DNA from: JBHGYD01 sp041920415
GTDB lineage: Bacteria; Bacillota; Bacilli; Bacillales; Anoxybacillaceae
Length of the DNA stretch: 53,792 nt
Reading direction: 5' to 3'
NCBI GenBank assembly: GCA_041920415.1
Contig: JBHGYD010000036.1
Location: 1 to 53,792, forward strand
In this document: piece after piece, positions 41,968 to 50,104 of the stretch
Layout: each line of letters opens with the position of its first letter
Position numbering within the stretch: the first letter of the stretch is position 1
Program-made: the position numbers and the translations under genes
Notes under the pieces: generated by a model
What the model was told of the DNA's origin: nothing
The model's database searches: none
Seen by the model: only the letters and a program-made list of their open reading frames with translations

Positions 41968-42954
41968 TCAAACACCCCGGTATCCGTTTGGTTTCGCCTG
42001 ATGCCACTCCCATGCTGATGCTACAATATCGTCAATGTTTGTATATCTCGGTGTCCACCCTAACTCACGTTTCGCTTTTTCCGACGAAGCGACTAATCTT
42101 GCCGGATCACCAGATCGACGAGGAACGACCCGAGCAGGGATTTCATGGCCAGTCACACGACGAGCGGCCTCAATGACTTCTTTTACAGTAAAACCATTTC
42201 CGTTTCCAAGGTTAAACACATCGCTTTCCGCGCCGCTTCTTAGTTTCTCCACCGCTAAAATATGGGCATCGACTAAATCGAGAACGTGAATATAGTCACG
42301 GATGCACGTTCCGTCATGCGTATCGTAGTCGTCGCCAAAAATTTGGATTTCGCTTCGTTGACCTAACGGAACTTTTAAGATCAGCGGGATTAAATGCGTT
42401 TCCGGATCATGATCTTCCCCTAAATGCGCACCATATGCGCCTGCGACGTTAAAATAACGCAACGAAATATAGCGGATGCCGTATGCTTGGCTTACCCATT
42501 TCATCATTTTTTCCATCGCTAATTTCGTTTCTCCATACGTGTTCGTTGGGATCGTTGGGTCTGTTTCAACGATCGGAATTTGTTTTGGTTCCCCATAGAC
42601 CGCCGCGGTTGACGAAAAGACGATTTGTTTCACGCCAAATTCGTTCATCACTTCAAGCAATACTTGCGTTCCGTATACGTTGTTATCATAATATTGGAGC
42701 GGCTTCTCCATGCTTTCTCCGACAAGAGAATTCGCCGCAAAATGAATGACCGTATCGATGTCGTGCTTTTGAAACACTTCGCGTAAAAAGTGACGGTCGC
42801 GAATATCCCCTTCGTAAAAGAGCGCTTCCGGATGAACCGCTTCCCGGTGCCCTGTTTGTAAATTATCAACGACAACGACCTTTTCTCCTTTTTCGATTAA
42901 TCGATAAACGGCATGGCTTCCGATATAACCAGCGCCACCACAAACAAGAATCAT
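41968..42954 (-). CDS. galE: UDP-glucose 4-epimerase
   Basis: A 328-residue SDR enzyme: NAD-binding GGAGYIGSHAVYRLIEKG at the N-terminus and the catalytic Tyr-x3-Lys in NTYGETKLAMEKM. It interconverts UDP-galactose and UDP-glucose. Its ATG overlaps the galK stop (ATGA), and galT begins 2 nt after its own stop. Confidence 0.97.
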   Translation of the reverse strand: MILVCGGAGYIGSHAVYRLIEKGEKVVVVDNLQTGHREAVHPEALFYEGDIRDRHFLREVFQKHDIDTVIHFAANSLVGESMEKPLQYYDNNVYGTQVLLEVMNEFGVKQIVFSSTAAVYGEPKQIPIVETDPTIPTNTYGETKLAMEKMMKWVSQAYGIRYISLRYFNVAGAYGAHLGEDHDPETHLIPLILKVPLGQRSEIQIFGDDYDTHDGTCIRDYIHVLDLVDAHILAVEKLRSGAESDVFNLGNGNGFTVKEVIEAARRVTGHEIPARVVPRRSGDPARLVASSEKAKRELGWTPRYTNIDDIVASAWEWHQAKPNGYRGV

Positions 42955-44135
42955 AGACTCATCTCCTTTTCTTCTGTTATTTCTTTTGCACCATCACCAA
43001 TTTTCACGACGTAAAAACTTGCTTCATATCCGATTTTTTGTGCATATTCACGCCCGACTTGTTCGATGAATGAAGGTATATACGCGTCTTTCACAATGTT
43101 AACGGTACATCCGCCAAATCCCGCTCCGGTCATGCGGGCACCAATCGTTCCTTCATGTTTCCATGCCGCTTCGACAAGGGTGTCAAGCTCGATTCCTGTT
43201 ACTTCATAATCATCACGCAGCGAAATGTGAGATTGTTTCATCAGTTCGCCAAAGCGTACTAAATCGCCTTTTTGTAACGCCTCGGCCGCCTGCACCGTCC
43301 GCTCATTTTCCTTCACCACATGACGGGCGCGTTTTTGTTCGATCGACGAGAGACGATGTTGATGCTGCTCAAACTGTTCGCTCGTGAGATCTCCGAGCGA
43401 CCGAATCGGGATATGCTGCTGCAATTTCGCAAGCGCTGCTTCACACGTCGCTCGCCGTTCGTTATATGCGGAATCAGCTAATCCGCGCTGTTTGTTCGTG
43501 TTGGCGATCACAATTGAACAATCGCTCAGTTTCAATGGTAAGTAACGATGCGCCAACGTTTGGCAGTTTAATAGAATCCCATGGTCCAATTTCCCCATCC
43601 CGACGGCGAATTGATCCATAATGCCACAATTGACGCCGATATAGTTATTTTCTACGTTTTGGCTCATTTTCACAAGTTCGACCATTTCCAAGTTCACACC
43701 AAACAGCTCATTCACCATCACAGCGGTTACAAGTTCAATCGAAGCGGATGAAGACAAACCCGCTCCGTTCGGAATGTTTCCGTAATAAAGAATATCTAAA
43801 CCGCTATCGATGGGACGAAACGATTGAAACGCTGCGATGATCCCTTTTGGATAGTTCGCCCAACCATGCTGCGCATCATACGATAAATCTTCACGCGAAA
43901 CGGTGATCACTCCTTTTTCCGGAAAGTTTTTTGAATAAAATCGAATGAACGGATTCTCCGTTTTTCGCACAAGCGCATACGTGCCGATTTGCAACGCACA
44001 CGGTAACACATGCCCACCGTTATAGTCCGTATGCTCACCGATTAAATTCACGCGACCTGGGGCAAAGAACGTGCGAATTTCCTCTTCAACCCCACCAAAC
44101 CAAGCCATAAAGTCAGCTTTTAACTGTTTGAGCAC
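42951..44135 (-). CDS. galK: galactokinase
   Basis: A 394-residue GHMP kinase: galactokinase signature APGRVNLIGEHTDYNGGHVL, ATP motif NIPNGAGLSSSASIELVTAV and the third motif MTGAGFGGCTVNIV. It phosphorylates galactose at C1. The start is GTG with AGGAGG seven nt upstream, the first gene of a six-gene operon. A 21-bp dyad at 44187-44207 lies in its leader. Confidence 0.97.
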   Translation of the reverse strand: MLKQLKADFMAWFGGVEEEIRTFFAPGRVNLIGEHTDYNGGHVLPCALQIGTYALVRKTENPFIRFYSKNFPEKGVITVSREDLSYDAQHGWANYPKGIIAAFQSFRPIDSGLDILYYGNIPNGAGLSSSASIELVTAVMVNELFGVNLEMVELVKMSQNVENNYIGVNCGIMDQFAVGMGKLDHGILLNCQTLAHRYLPLKLSDCSIVIANTNKQRGLADSAYNERRATCEAALAKLQQHIPIRSLGDLTSEQFEQHQHRLSSIEQKRARHVVKENERTVQAAEALQKGDLVRFGELMKQSHISLRDDYEVTGIELDTLVEAAWKHEGTIGARMTGAGFGGCTVNIVKDAYIPSFIEQVGREYAQKIGYEASFYVVKIGDGAKEITEEKEMSL

Positions 44136-44186
44136 CTGTACTCCTCCTAAAACAATATTTTATATCTTTTTTCTTATAGTAAATAT

Positions 44187-44207
44187 TTTAGTAAAAATTT
44201 TATTAAA
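44187..44207. promoter_or_regulatory. possible operator upstream of galK
   Basis: TTTAGTAAAA-A-TTTTATTAAA is a near-perfect palindrome (one mismatch) 52 nt before the galK start codon and within the likely promoter. It could bind GanR, whose gene ends the operon. Not proven. Confidence 0.35.
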
Positions 44208-44305
44208 CAACAATATCATCTCTCCGATTTGAAACAATTCTTTTATAACAAACGTATAACAAACAACAAATACATCCACGCTATGTATAAAAAGGGGGCT
44301 GTTCA

Positions 44306-45088
44306 ATGGAAACAAAACAATTTTTCAAAGATGAGTTAAAAAAAATCGAACAATGGGAACAAGACCAAAAAGACTTATGGTTTTGGGAAAAGCTTGGGCG
44401 ATTACCGTTTAAAGTGTTGGATAAACTTACACCACCGATCGTACATAAAAAACTCGGGCAGCTTTTAGATGAGCTCGGCAGCTACATCCAAACCGGCGGA
44501 CAATATCTTGTGAACGAGGCAAAAATGCTCGAGAAGTTTTCTGTTTCTTCCGTCGAACAAATCGCTCATATGCCGCTTGAAGTGATGGACCGTGTTTGCA
44601 ATGAATTGATTGAATCAAGGGTTTCTTTCGCTCAATATCAAGGGGCTACAACAGGCGTGGGAGGACTGTTTACGCTTGCGATCGATATTCCAGCCCTTCT
44701 TGGCCTTGCATTAAAAACGTTACAAGAAATCGCGATCACATACGGGTATGACCCAAAAGAAAAAAAAGAACGAATTTTTATCGTGAAATGCTTGCAGTTT
44801 ACGTCGGCAGATATCGTAGGAAAAAAAGCGATTCTTGAACAGCTCACATCGTTTTCTAACGACCAGCAGCAAGTATTTTCCCAACTTCAAGGCTGGCGGG
44901 AAGTGATCATGACGTTTCGTGATCAATTCGGATGGAAAAAGCTATTCCAATTCGTGCCGATCGTCGGCATTATTTTTGGCGCGATGTTTAACAAAATGTT
45001 TATCGAAAACATTACCGAAACAGGAAAAATGTTGTACCGAAAACGGCGGATTTTAGAAAAGATCTCTCAACTCGAAACCGGTGTATGA
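44306..45088 (+). CDS. EcsC-family protein
   Basis: A 260-residue EcsC-family protein. A central Gly-rich membrane segment (GATTGVGGLFTLAIDIPALL) and an end-helix before PIVGIIFGAMFNKMFIENIT are typical. In B. subtilis EcsC goes with the EcsAB ABC transporter, which affects secretion and competence; no EcsAB genes are here and the function is unknown. GGGGGCTGTTCA precedes the ATG. It is divergent from the gal operon. Confidence 0.82.
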   Translation: METKQFFKDELKKIEQWEQDQKDLWFWEKLGRLPFKVLDKLTPPIVHKKLGQLLDELGSYIQTGGQYLVNEAKMLEKFSVSSVEQIAHMPLEVMDRVCNELIESRVSFAQYQGATTGVGGLFTLAIDIPALLGLALKTLQEIAITYGYDPKEKKERIFIVKCLQFTSADIVGKKAILEQLTSFSNDQQQVFSQLQGWREVIMTFRDQFGWKKLFQFVPIVGIIFGAMFNKMFIENITETGKMLYRKRRILEKISQLETGV

Positions 45089-45126
45089 ACCGCCACATAG
45101 TGAAAGCCTTGAACAATCATAAAGCA

Positions 45127-45152
45127 GCGGGGAAACTAAACTTTCTCCCCGC
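45127..45152 (+). terminator. hairpin after the EcsC gene
   Basis: GCGGGGAAA (45127-45135) pairs with TTTCTCCCCGC (45142-45152) with a 2-nt bulge. A T tract is lacking, so it may stabilise the 3' end rather than terminate. Confidence 0.5.
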
Positions 45153-45270
45153 CGCATTATGTTGTGTATTGTTGTGTATTCATACCCGTCACATACTTAG
45201 CAATTTCTTTTTTGAAAAGAAGTTTTTCAACCAATCAATAACCCTTCATCATTGGTGTTTTTCTCTAATA

Positions 45271-46290
45271 TTACTTCTTCTTAGCATGCTTACGCATATC
45301 AAATGCTACCGCCACAATAATAATGGCACCTTTTACAATGAATTGAATGTACGGACTTACGCCAAGGAAGGCGAGACCATAGTTGATAATTTGGAAAATC
45401 AAAACCCCAGCTATAACACCAGATACCGTTCCGATACCTCCAGATAATGATACTCCACCGACTACACAAGCCGCGATAGCATCTAGTTCGTACATATTTC
45501 CAGTGTTATTAGTGGCACTGCCTACACGTCCAGCTTCTAATGTACCAGCGAAGCCATAAAGAAGACCCGCAATCATGTAAATAATAATGAGATTTTTTGT
45601 AACGTTTACACCAGAAACCTTTGCTGCTTCAGGATTCCCTCCAATTGCGTACATATTTTTACCAAGTTCTGTTTTATTCCAAATAACCCAAATAATAAAT
45701 GATATTACAATTGCATAAATAATGAGATATGGAATTTCGTATTGCCCCACTGGAATTCCACGTTGTGCGAAAGTTGTAAAGCTTTGATTTAATCCACCAA
45801 TCGGCTGTGCTCCATACGGCGGACGGTCAAAGTAGATGGAAGTGATACCATACACACCGATCATCATCCCTAGTGTAGCAATAAATGGTGGTACGTGAAA
45901 TTTTGATACAATCACACCATTTAAAACACCTAATAAACCTGTGATTACCATTGCGATTAAAATTGGAATGAACAAAGGCAGTTCAGGCAAGTTAGGATAC
46001 ATTCTATAAGCATAATCTGATGCTTGTAAAAGCGAAGCAGAAACTACTGCCGCAAGCCCAACCATTCTTCCGGCTGATAAATCTGTACCTGCTGTAATCA
46101 AGATTCCAGCAACCCCAAGTGCAATAATTATGCGTGAGGACGATTGACTTAATATATTGATTAAGTTGGTGGCAGATAAAAAGTCAGGGGATACAATAAC
46201 AATTCCGACAATAAGAAGTATTAAAACGACGTAAATAACATTATCAACAAACCACCTTAAAACGCTTGAGTTTTTTATATTTTGAGTCAT
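45271..46290 (-). CDS. mglC: galactose/methyl-galactoside ABC transporter permease
   Basis: A 339-residue inner-membrane permease of the RbsC/MglC group, ten or more helices (GVAGILITAGTDLSAGRMVG and GNPEAAKVSGVNVTKNLI are family hallmarks). It pairs with MglA and MglB for high-affinity uptake. It starts 12 nt after mglA, with AGGAGAGGCAA upstream. Confidence 0.93.
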   Translation of the reverse strand: MTQNIKNSSVLRWFVDNVIYVVLILLIVGIVIVSPDFLSATNLINILSQSSSRIIIALGVAGILITAGTDLSAGRMVGLAAVVSASLLQASDYAYRMYPNLPELPLFIPILIAMVITGLLGVLNGVIVSKFHVPPFIATLGMMIGVYGITSIYFDRPPYGAQPIGGLNQSFTTFAQRGIPVGQYEIPYLIIYAIVISFIIWVIWNKTELGKNMYAIGGNPEAAKVSGVNVTKNLIIIYMIAGLLYGFAGTLEAGRVGSATNNTGNMYELDAIAACVVGGVSLSGGIGTVSGVIAGVLIFQIINYGLAFLGVSPYIQFIVKGAIIIVAVAFDMRKHAKKK

Positions 46291-46302
46291 TTGCCTCTCC
46301 TC

Positions 46303-47808
46303 CTAGTACAAAGCTGATAATCGCATAATCTCTTCTTGAGATGTTGTAGCAGTATCAACGATCCCAGCTACTCTTCCATTACTCATTACTAAAATTCGAT
46401 CTGTTACACCCAACAGTTCTGGCATTTCGGAAGAAACCATGATAATCCCTTTTCCATCTGCAGCTAATTGGTTAATCAGCTGATAAATCTCAAACTTTGC
46501 CCCTACATCAATACCACGCGTAGGTTCATCTAACAGCAAAATTTCCGGTTTCGTGAGCAGCCATCTCCCGATAATTACCTTCTGTTGATTTCCTCCTGAT
46601 AAGCTTCGGATAGGTGTTTTTGGAGATGGCGTTTTTACTTTCATTGAATCAATAACCCACTTCGTATCGTCATACACTTTACGGTCAGATACAAACAATC
46701 CTTTTGTTCTATATTGACGTAAATTGGATATTATAGAGTTAAAGCTAATGCTAAGGTCCGGATATATACCTGTTGTTCTCCTTTCTTCCGTAACAAGAGC
46801 AAAACCGTTTTTAATCGCATCTTGCGGAGATCTAATTTGAATTACCCGTCCATGGAGTTCAATTGTCCCAGATTTTATCTCTCTTAATCCAAATAGCGAT
46901 TCCACTAATTCCGTTCGCTTCGATCCAACTAAACCGGCAATTCCCAAAATTTCGCCTTTTCTTAGCTCGAAGTTTATATCAGAAAAGGAAGGTTGAGCTT
47001 CTGCTGTCAAATTGGTGACTTTTAGAATTACATCTCCAGGTTTGTTTATTTTAGTAGGGAATCGCTGTGATAGGTCGCGACCTACCATAAGCCTAATAAT
47101 TTCATCGGTCGTCAGTTCTTTCGCACTTTTTGTAGTAATGTATTGACCGTCGCGCATGATCGTAACTTCATCTGATATTTTTAAAATCTCTTCCATTTTA
47201 TGAGAAATATAGATAATTCCTACTTTCTCCTTTTTCAACTTTCTGATGATATTAAATAAATGCTCTACTTCTTTTTCTGTAAGAGATGAAGTAGGCTCAT
47301 CCATTACAATGATTTTTGATTGATAAGAAACGGCTTTCGCAATTTCTACCATTTGCATCTCAGAAACAGATAAGGTACTAACTTTCCTGCGCGGATCAAT
47401 ATTGATGTCAAGGCTTTTGAAAATTTCTAAAGTATCGTCATACATTTTCTTTTCATCTATAAAAATGCCTTTTTTCGGATAACGCCCTAGCCAAATGTTA
47501 TCCATGACACTTTGTTGACGTACTTGATTTAGTTCTTGGTGCACCATTGAAACACCATTTTCAAGTGCTTGTTTAGAATTCTCAAACAAAACCTCTTTTC
47601 CATTCAATAAAATTTGTCCTTCATCCATTGAATAAATGCCAAATAAGCATTTCATTAAAGTCGATTTTCCCGCCCCATTTTCACCCATTAATGCATGGAC
47701 TGTCCCGGGCTTTACTTTTAATGAAGCATTTTGAAGAGCGACTACTCCAGGGAATCTCTTTGTTATGTTATTCATTTCTAATATGTAAGTAGCAGTAGCT
47801 TCTGGCAT
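46303..47808 (-). CDS. mglA: galactose/methyl-galactoside ABC transporter ATP-binding protein
   Basis: A 501-residue double ABC ATPase of the MglA/RbsA type. The first cassette is complete (GENGAGKST, LSVSEMQMVEIAKA, VMDEPTSSL); in the second the Walker A is the degenerate GLVGSKRTELVE while the signature LSGGNQQKVIIGRWL is intact, as usual for the family. It lies between the periplasmic-protein gene mglB and mglC. Confidence 0.95.
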   Translation of the reverse strand: MPEATATYILEMNNITKRFPGVVALQNASLKVKPGTVHALMGENGAGKSTLMKCLFGIYSMDEGQILLNGKEVLFENSKQALENGVSMVHQELNQVRQQSVMDNIWLGRYPKKGIFIDEKKMYDDTLEIFKSLDINIDPRRKVSTLSVSEMQMVEIAKAVSYQSKIIVMDEPTSSLTEKEVEHLFNIIRKLKKEKVGIIYISHKMEEILKISDEVTIMRDGQYITTKSAKELTTDEIIRLMVGRDLSQRFPTKINKPGDVILKVTNLTAEAQPSFSDINFELRKGEILGIAGLVGSKRTELVESLFGLREIKSGTIELHGRVIQIRSPQDAIKNGFALVTEERRTTGIYPDLSISFNSIISNLRQYRTKGLFVSDRKVYDDTKWVIDSMKVKTPSPKTPIRSLSGGNQQKVIIGRWLLTKPEILLLDEPTRGIDVGAKFEIYQLINQLAADGKGIIMVSSEMPELLGVTDRILVMSNGRVAGIVDTATTSQEEIMRLSALY

Positions 47809-47913
47809 TCTTTAACCTCCTAGACAAACCATGTTTAAAAAATGGGAAGCACTTTAGTAGTTTGATATTTTTATACAAGTGGCCCTCGTCACAGAGTATT
47901 CTTTAAATGATAG

Positions 47914-48010
47914 CCCCGAACGAAGGAAAAGCGACATCTTTTCCTTCGTTCGGAGAGCGCCTAGTCACCCTGAACCATTAGAAAGGTAAGGTGGCTGGAA
48001 CAAGGCGCTA
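47914..48010 (-). promoter_or_regulatory. tandem hairpins between mglB and mglA
   Basis: First: CCGAACGAAGGAAAA (47916-47930) and TTTTCCTTCGTTCGG (47939-47953), 15 perfect pairs with 8-nt loop. Second: AGCGCC (47956-47961) with GGCGCT (48004-48009), and inner TAGTCACC with GGTGGCT. They lie in the 219-nt gap between the binding-protein gene and the ATPase gene. Such hairpins often lower distal expression or protect the upstream mRNA. Confidence 0.75.
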
Positions 48011-48027
48011 ACTCTCTTTAGTCCATC

Positions 48028-49083
48028 TTATTCACTATAAGCGTCTTTACCAACTTGGATATTATCAATAGTTATTCCAACATAAGGAACACGAACCGCT
48101 TTCATTTTATCTAGCTTCCATTGTGTTCCTTCTAATACGTCCTTACCTTTTGCCGCATTTGCCGCAAGTTCAATTGTTGCTCTTCCTTGGTTTTTCGCAT
48201 CATTCAGAACGGTGCCAATCATTTTTCCTTTTTCAATCATTTCAAGCGCTTCCGGAATCGCGTCAACACCCACAACTGGAACGAATTTGTCACCCTTGAA
48301 ATATCCTGCTTTTTCAAGAGAAGCAATCGCACCTAGCGCCATACCATCGTTGTTGCAGATTACAAATTCAATCTTGTCATTAAATTTAGAAATCCACGCA
48401 TCCATTTTTTCAGTTGCTTTTGTCGCATCCCACATAGCAGTATCCATCGCTAATTCTTCAACTTGAATGCCTTTTTCTTTAACCGTTTCGATCGCATATT
48501 TCGTACGAGCTTCTGCATCAGGGTGACCCGGCTCACCTTTTAATAGTACGTATTGAATTTTGCCATCTTTATTTTTGTCATATTTATCTTTGTTTGCTTC
48601 CCATGCCTTAGCAATTATTTCACCTTGAATAATACCTGATTCAGCTGAATTTGTTCCTACATAGTAAGCTTTATCGTAGCTAGCTAATACACTTGGATCT
48701 GGTTCTTTGTTAAAGAAGATAACTGGAATGTTTTTCGCCTTAGCTTTGTCAATAACTGTTTGGGCAGCTTTTGGATCCACTAGATTGATTGCTAATGCTT
48801 TTGCCCCTTTTGCTATTAGCGTATCGATTTGCTCAATCTGTTTTGCTTGGTCGTTTTGGGAGTCATTTAACATAAGATTTACCTTATCTTTTGCTGTATT
48901 CTCCATTGCACGACGCACATAGGACATAAAGTTATCATCAAATTTGTAAATCGTTGCCCCAACTGTTGGAAGAGCGTTGTCACTACCTTTAGAACCGGTA
49001 GTTTCACTACTGCAACCTGCAGCTAATAGAATACTAGATGCAACAGTCAACGATAGAGCTAATCCTTTTTTGTTTTTAAACAT
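48028..49083 (-). CDS. mglB: galactose/glucose-binding lipoprotein
   Basis: A 351-residue substrate-binding protein: signal peptide and lipobox LLAAGC with Cys24 as the anchoring site, then the sugar-binding fold (VGATIYKFDDNFMSYVRRAM, FVICNNDGMALGAIASLEKA, VPVVGVDAIPEALEMIEKGK). A calcium loop like that of E. coli MglB is seen in YDKNKDGKIQY. Its leader has a cre-like site and repeats. It is the first gene of mglBAC. Confidence 0.95.
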   Translation of the reverse strand: MFKNKKGLALSLTVASSILLAAGCSSETTGSKGSDNALPTVGATIYKFDDNFMSYVRRAMENTAKDKVNLMLNDSQNDQAKQIEQIDTLIAKGAKALAINLVDPKAAQTVIDKAKAKNIPVIFFNKEPDPSVLASYDKAYYVGTNSAESGIIQGEIIAKAWEANKDKYDKNKDGKIQYVLLKGEPGHPDAEARTKYAIETVKEKGIQVEELAMDTAMWDATKATEKMDAWISKFNDKIEFVICNNDGMALGAIASLEKAGYFKGDKFVPVVGVDAIPEALEMIEKGKMIGTVLNDAKNQGRATIELAANAAKGKDVLEGTQWKLDKMKAVRVPYVGITIDNIQVGKDAYSE

Positions 49084-49168
49084 ATCATCATTCTCCTTCC
49101 GTTTTTTGTTTTAATTAAACATTTTATACATACAAATTGATATTAAGGACGCTTCATTCCACCTCCTA

Positions 49169-49182
49169 TGTAAGCCCTTACA
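49169..49182. promoter_or_regulatory. cre-like site upstream of mglB
   Basis: TGTAAGCCCTTACA differs at one position from the palindromic CcpA site TGTAAGCGCTTACA. It lies 86 nt before the mglB start codon, in a position suited to catabolite repression. Confidence 0.6.
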
Positions 49183-49279
49183 TAAAAACTGTCATGAAGA
49201 TATGTTTTTCAAAAGTTCAAAAAACGTAGCAATAAATTGTGATTTTCTTAACCAATCAACCCCCACACAAAACAAAGTT

Positions 49280-49378
49280 ATTTCAGTTAATTTTACTTAA
49301 ACATTTAACTAAAATATAACAAAAAAATAATAAAATATCAATCATTTAAAAAATATATATATTTCAGTTAATTTGACT
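49280..49378. repeat. direct repeats upstream of mglB
   Basis: ATTTCAGTTAATTTTACTT (49280-49298) and ATTTCAGTTAATTTGACT (49361-49378) start 81 nt apart, with a further related TTTAACTAAAAT between. They lie about 200-300 nt before the mglB start and could be regulator sites. Confidence 0.5.
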
Positions 49379-49439
49379 ATATGAGTTGAATTAAAGATTT
49401 ACAACCTAACACATAGCCGATCCTTTGAGTCGACAAATA

Positions 49440-50050
49440 AACACCTACACACTTGCACGAATTTCTTGCATCGAGGAATCAAACGCGTTATAAATCGCAT
49501 CCGATTTCAGCCATTTCCACAGCCTCAATGAGATTGTATGGTGACAAAAACAATAAAACGATGCTTGTGTTCTTCCAAAAATGGCCGAATGAGTTTGGCA
49601 TGGTGAATACGAGCGTTGTCAAGCATCGTGACGATTTTCCCAGTCGGATAGCTCTCTAACACACACTGAAGAAAGGCTTGGACACCGTAACGTCCTTCTT
49701 CTACACAAAAAACGTCGCCTATTTCATCAGTTAACGTACCAATCAGCTTAACGTTTCGATGCTTTCCATAAGTAGGAATGATTCGTTGCTTGCCTTTGGC
49801 GAACCATGTCCGTGTTCCATATAGGCATTAACATAGTTATAAACATTTTCTCCGAACGAACAATGGATCTTGGCGATATCTTTGGATAGCCCTAATAAAG
49901 ATAGAGGGCTTGGTAGTGCTCGTACATGTGTTTATTTTTCGTTTCTTTCATGACCATCAGCAGCGTTTCCATTTCAGAACATAGTTCATATCGTTCTCTC
50001 CGTTGTTTAGTTTTATTCGACAGAGAACGAGAGAAAACCTTTATTGCAAC
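49440..50050 (-). pseudogene. decayed IS630-family transposase
   Basis: Read on the minus strand, IS630-type DDE transposase pieces appear in order with stops and frame changes: YELCSEMETLLMVMKETKNK near 50010, YGVQAFLQCVLESYPTGKIV with TMLDNARIHHAKLIRPFLEE near 49600-49700, and the terminal RLWKWLKSDAIYNAF near 49480. The second catalytic Asp is in MLDNARIHH. It is dead and lies between mglB and aga. Confidence 0.75.
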
Positions 50051-50063
50051 TTATCTTATATAG

Positions 50064-50098
50064 AAACCGGTGTCTAGCTGTCTGCTAGACACCGGTTT
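50064..50098 (-). terminator. terminator of aga
   Basis: AAACCGGTGTCTAGC (50064-50078) and GCTAGACACCGGTTT (50084-50098) form a 15-bp perfect stem with a 5-nt loop; T runs follow on the plus side, and it lies 6 nt after the aga stop. Confidence 0.85.
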
Positions 50099-50104
50099 TT
50101 TGGA

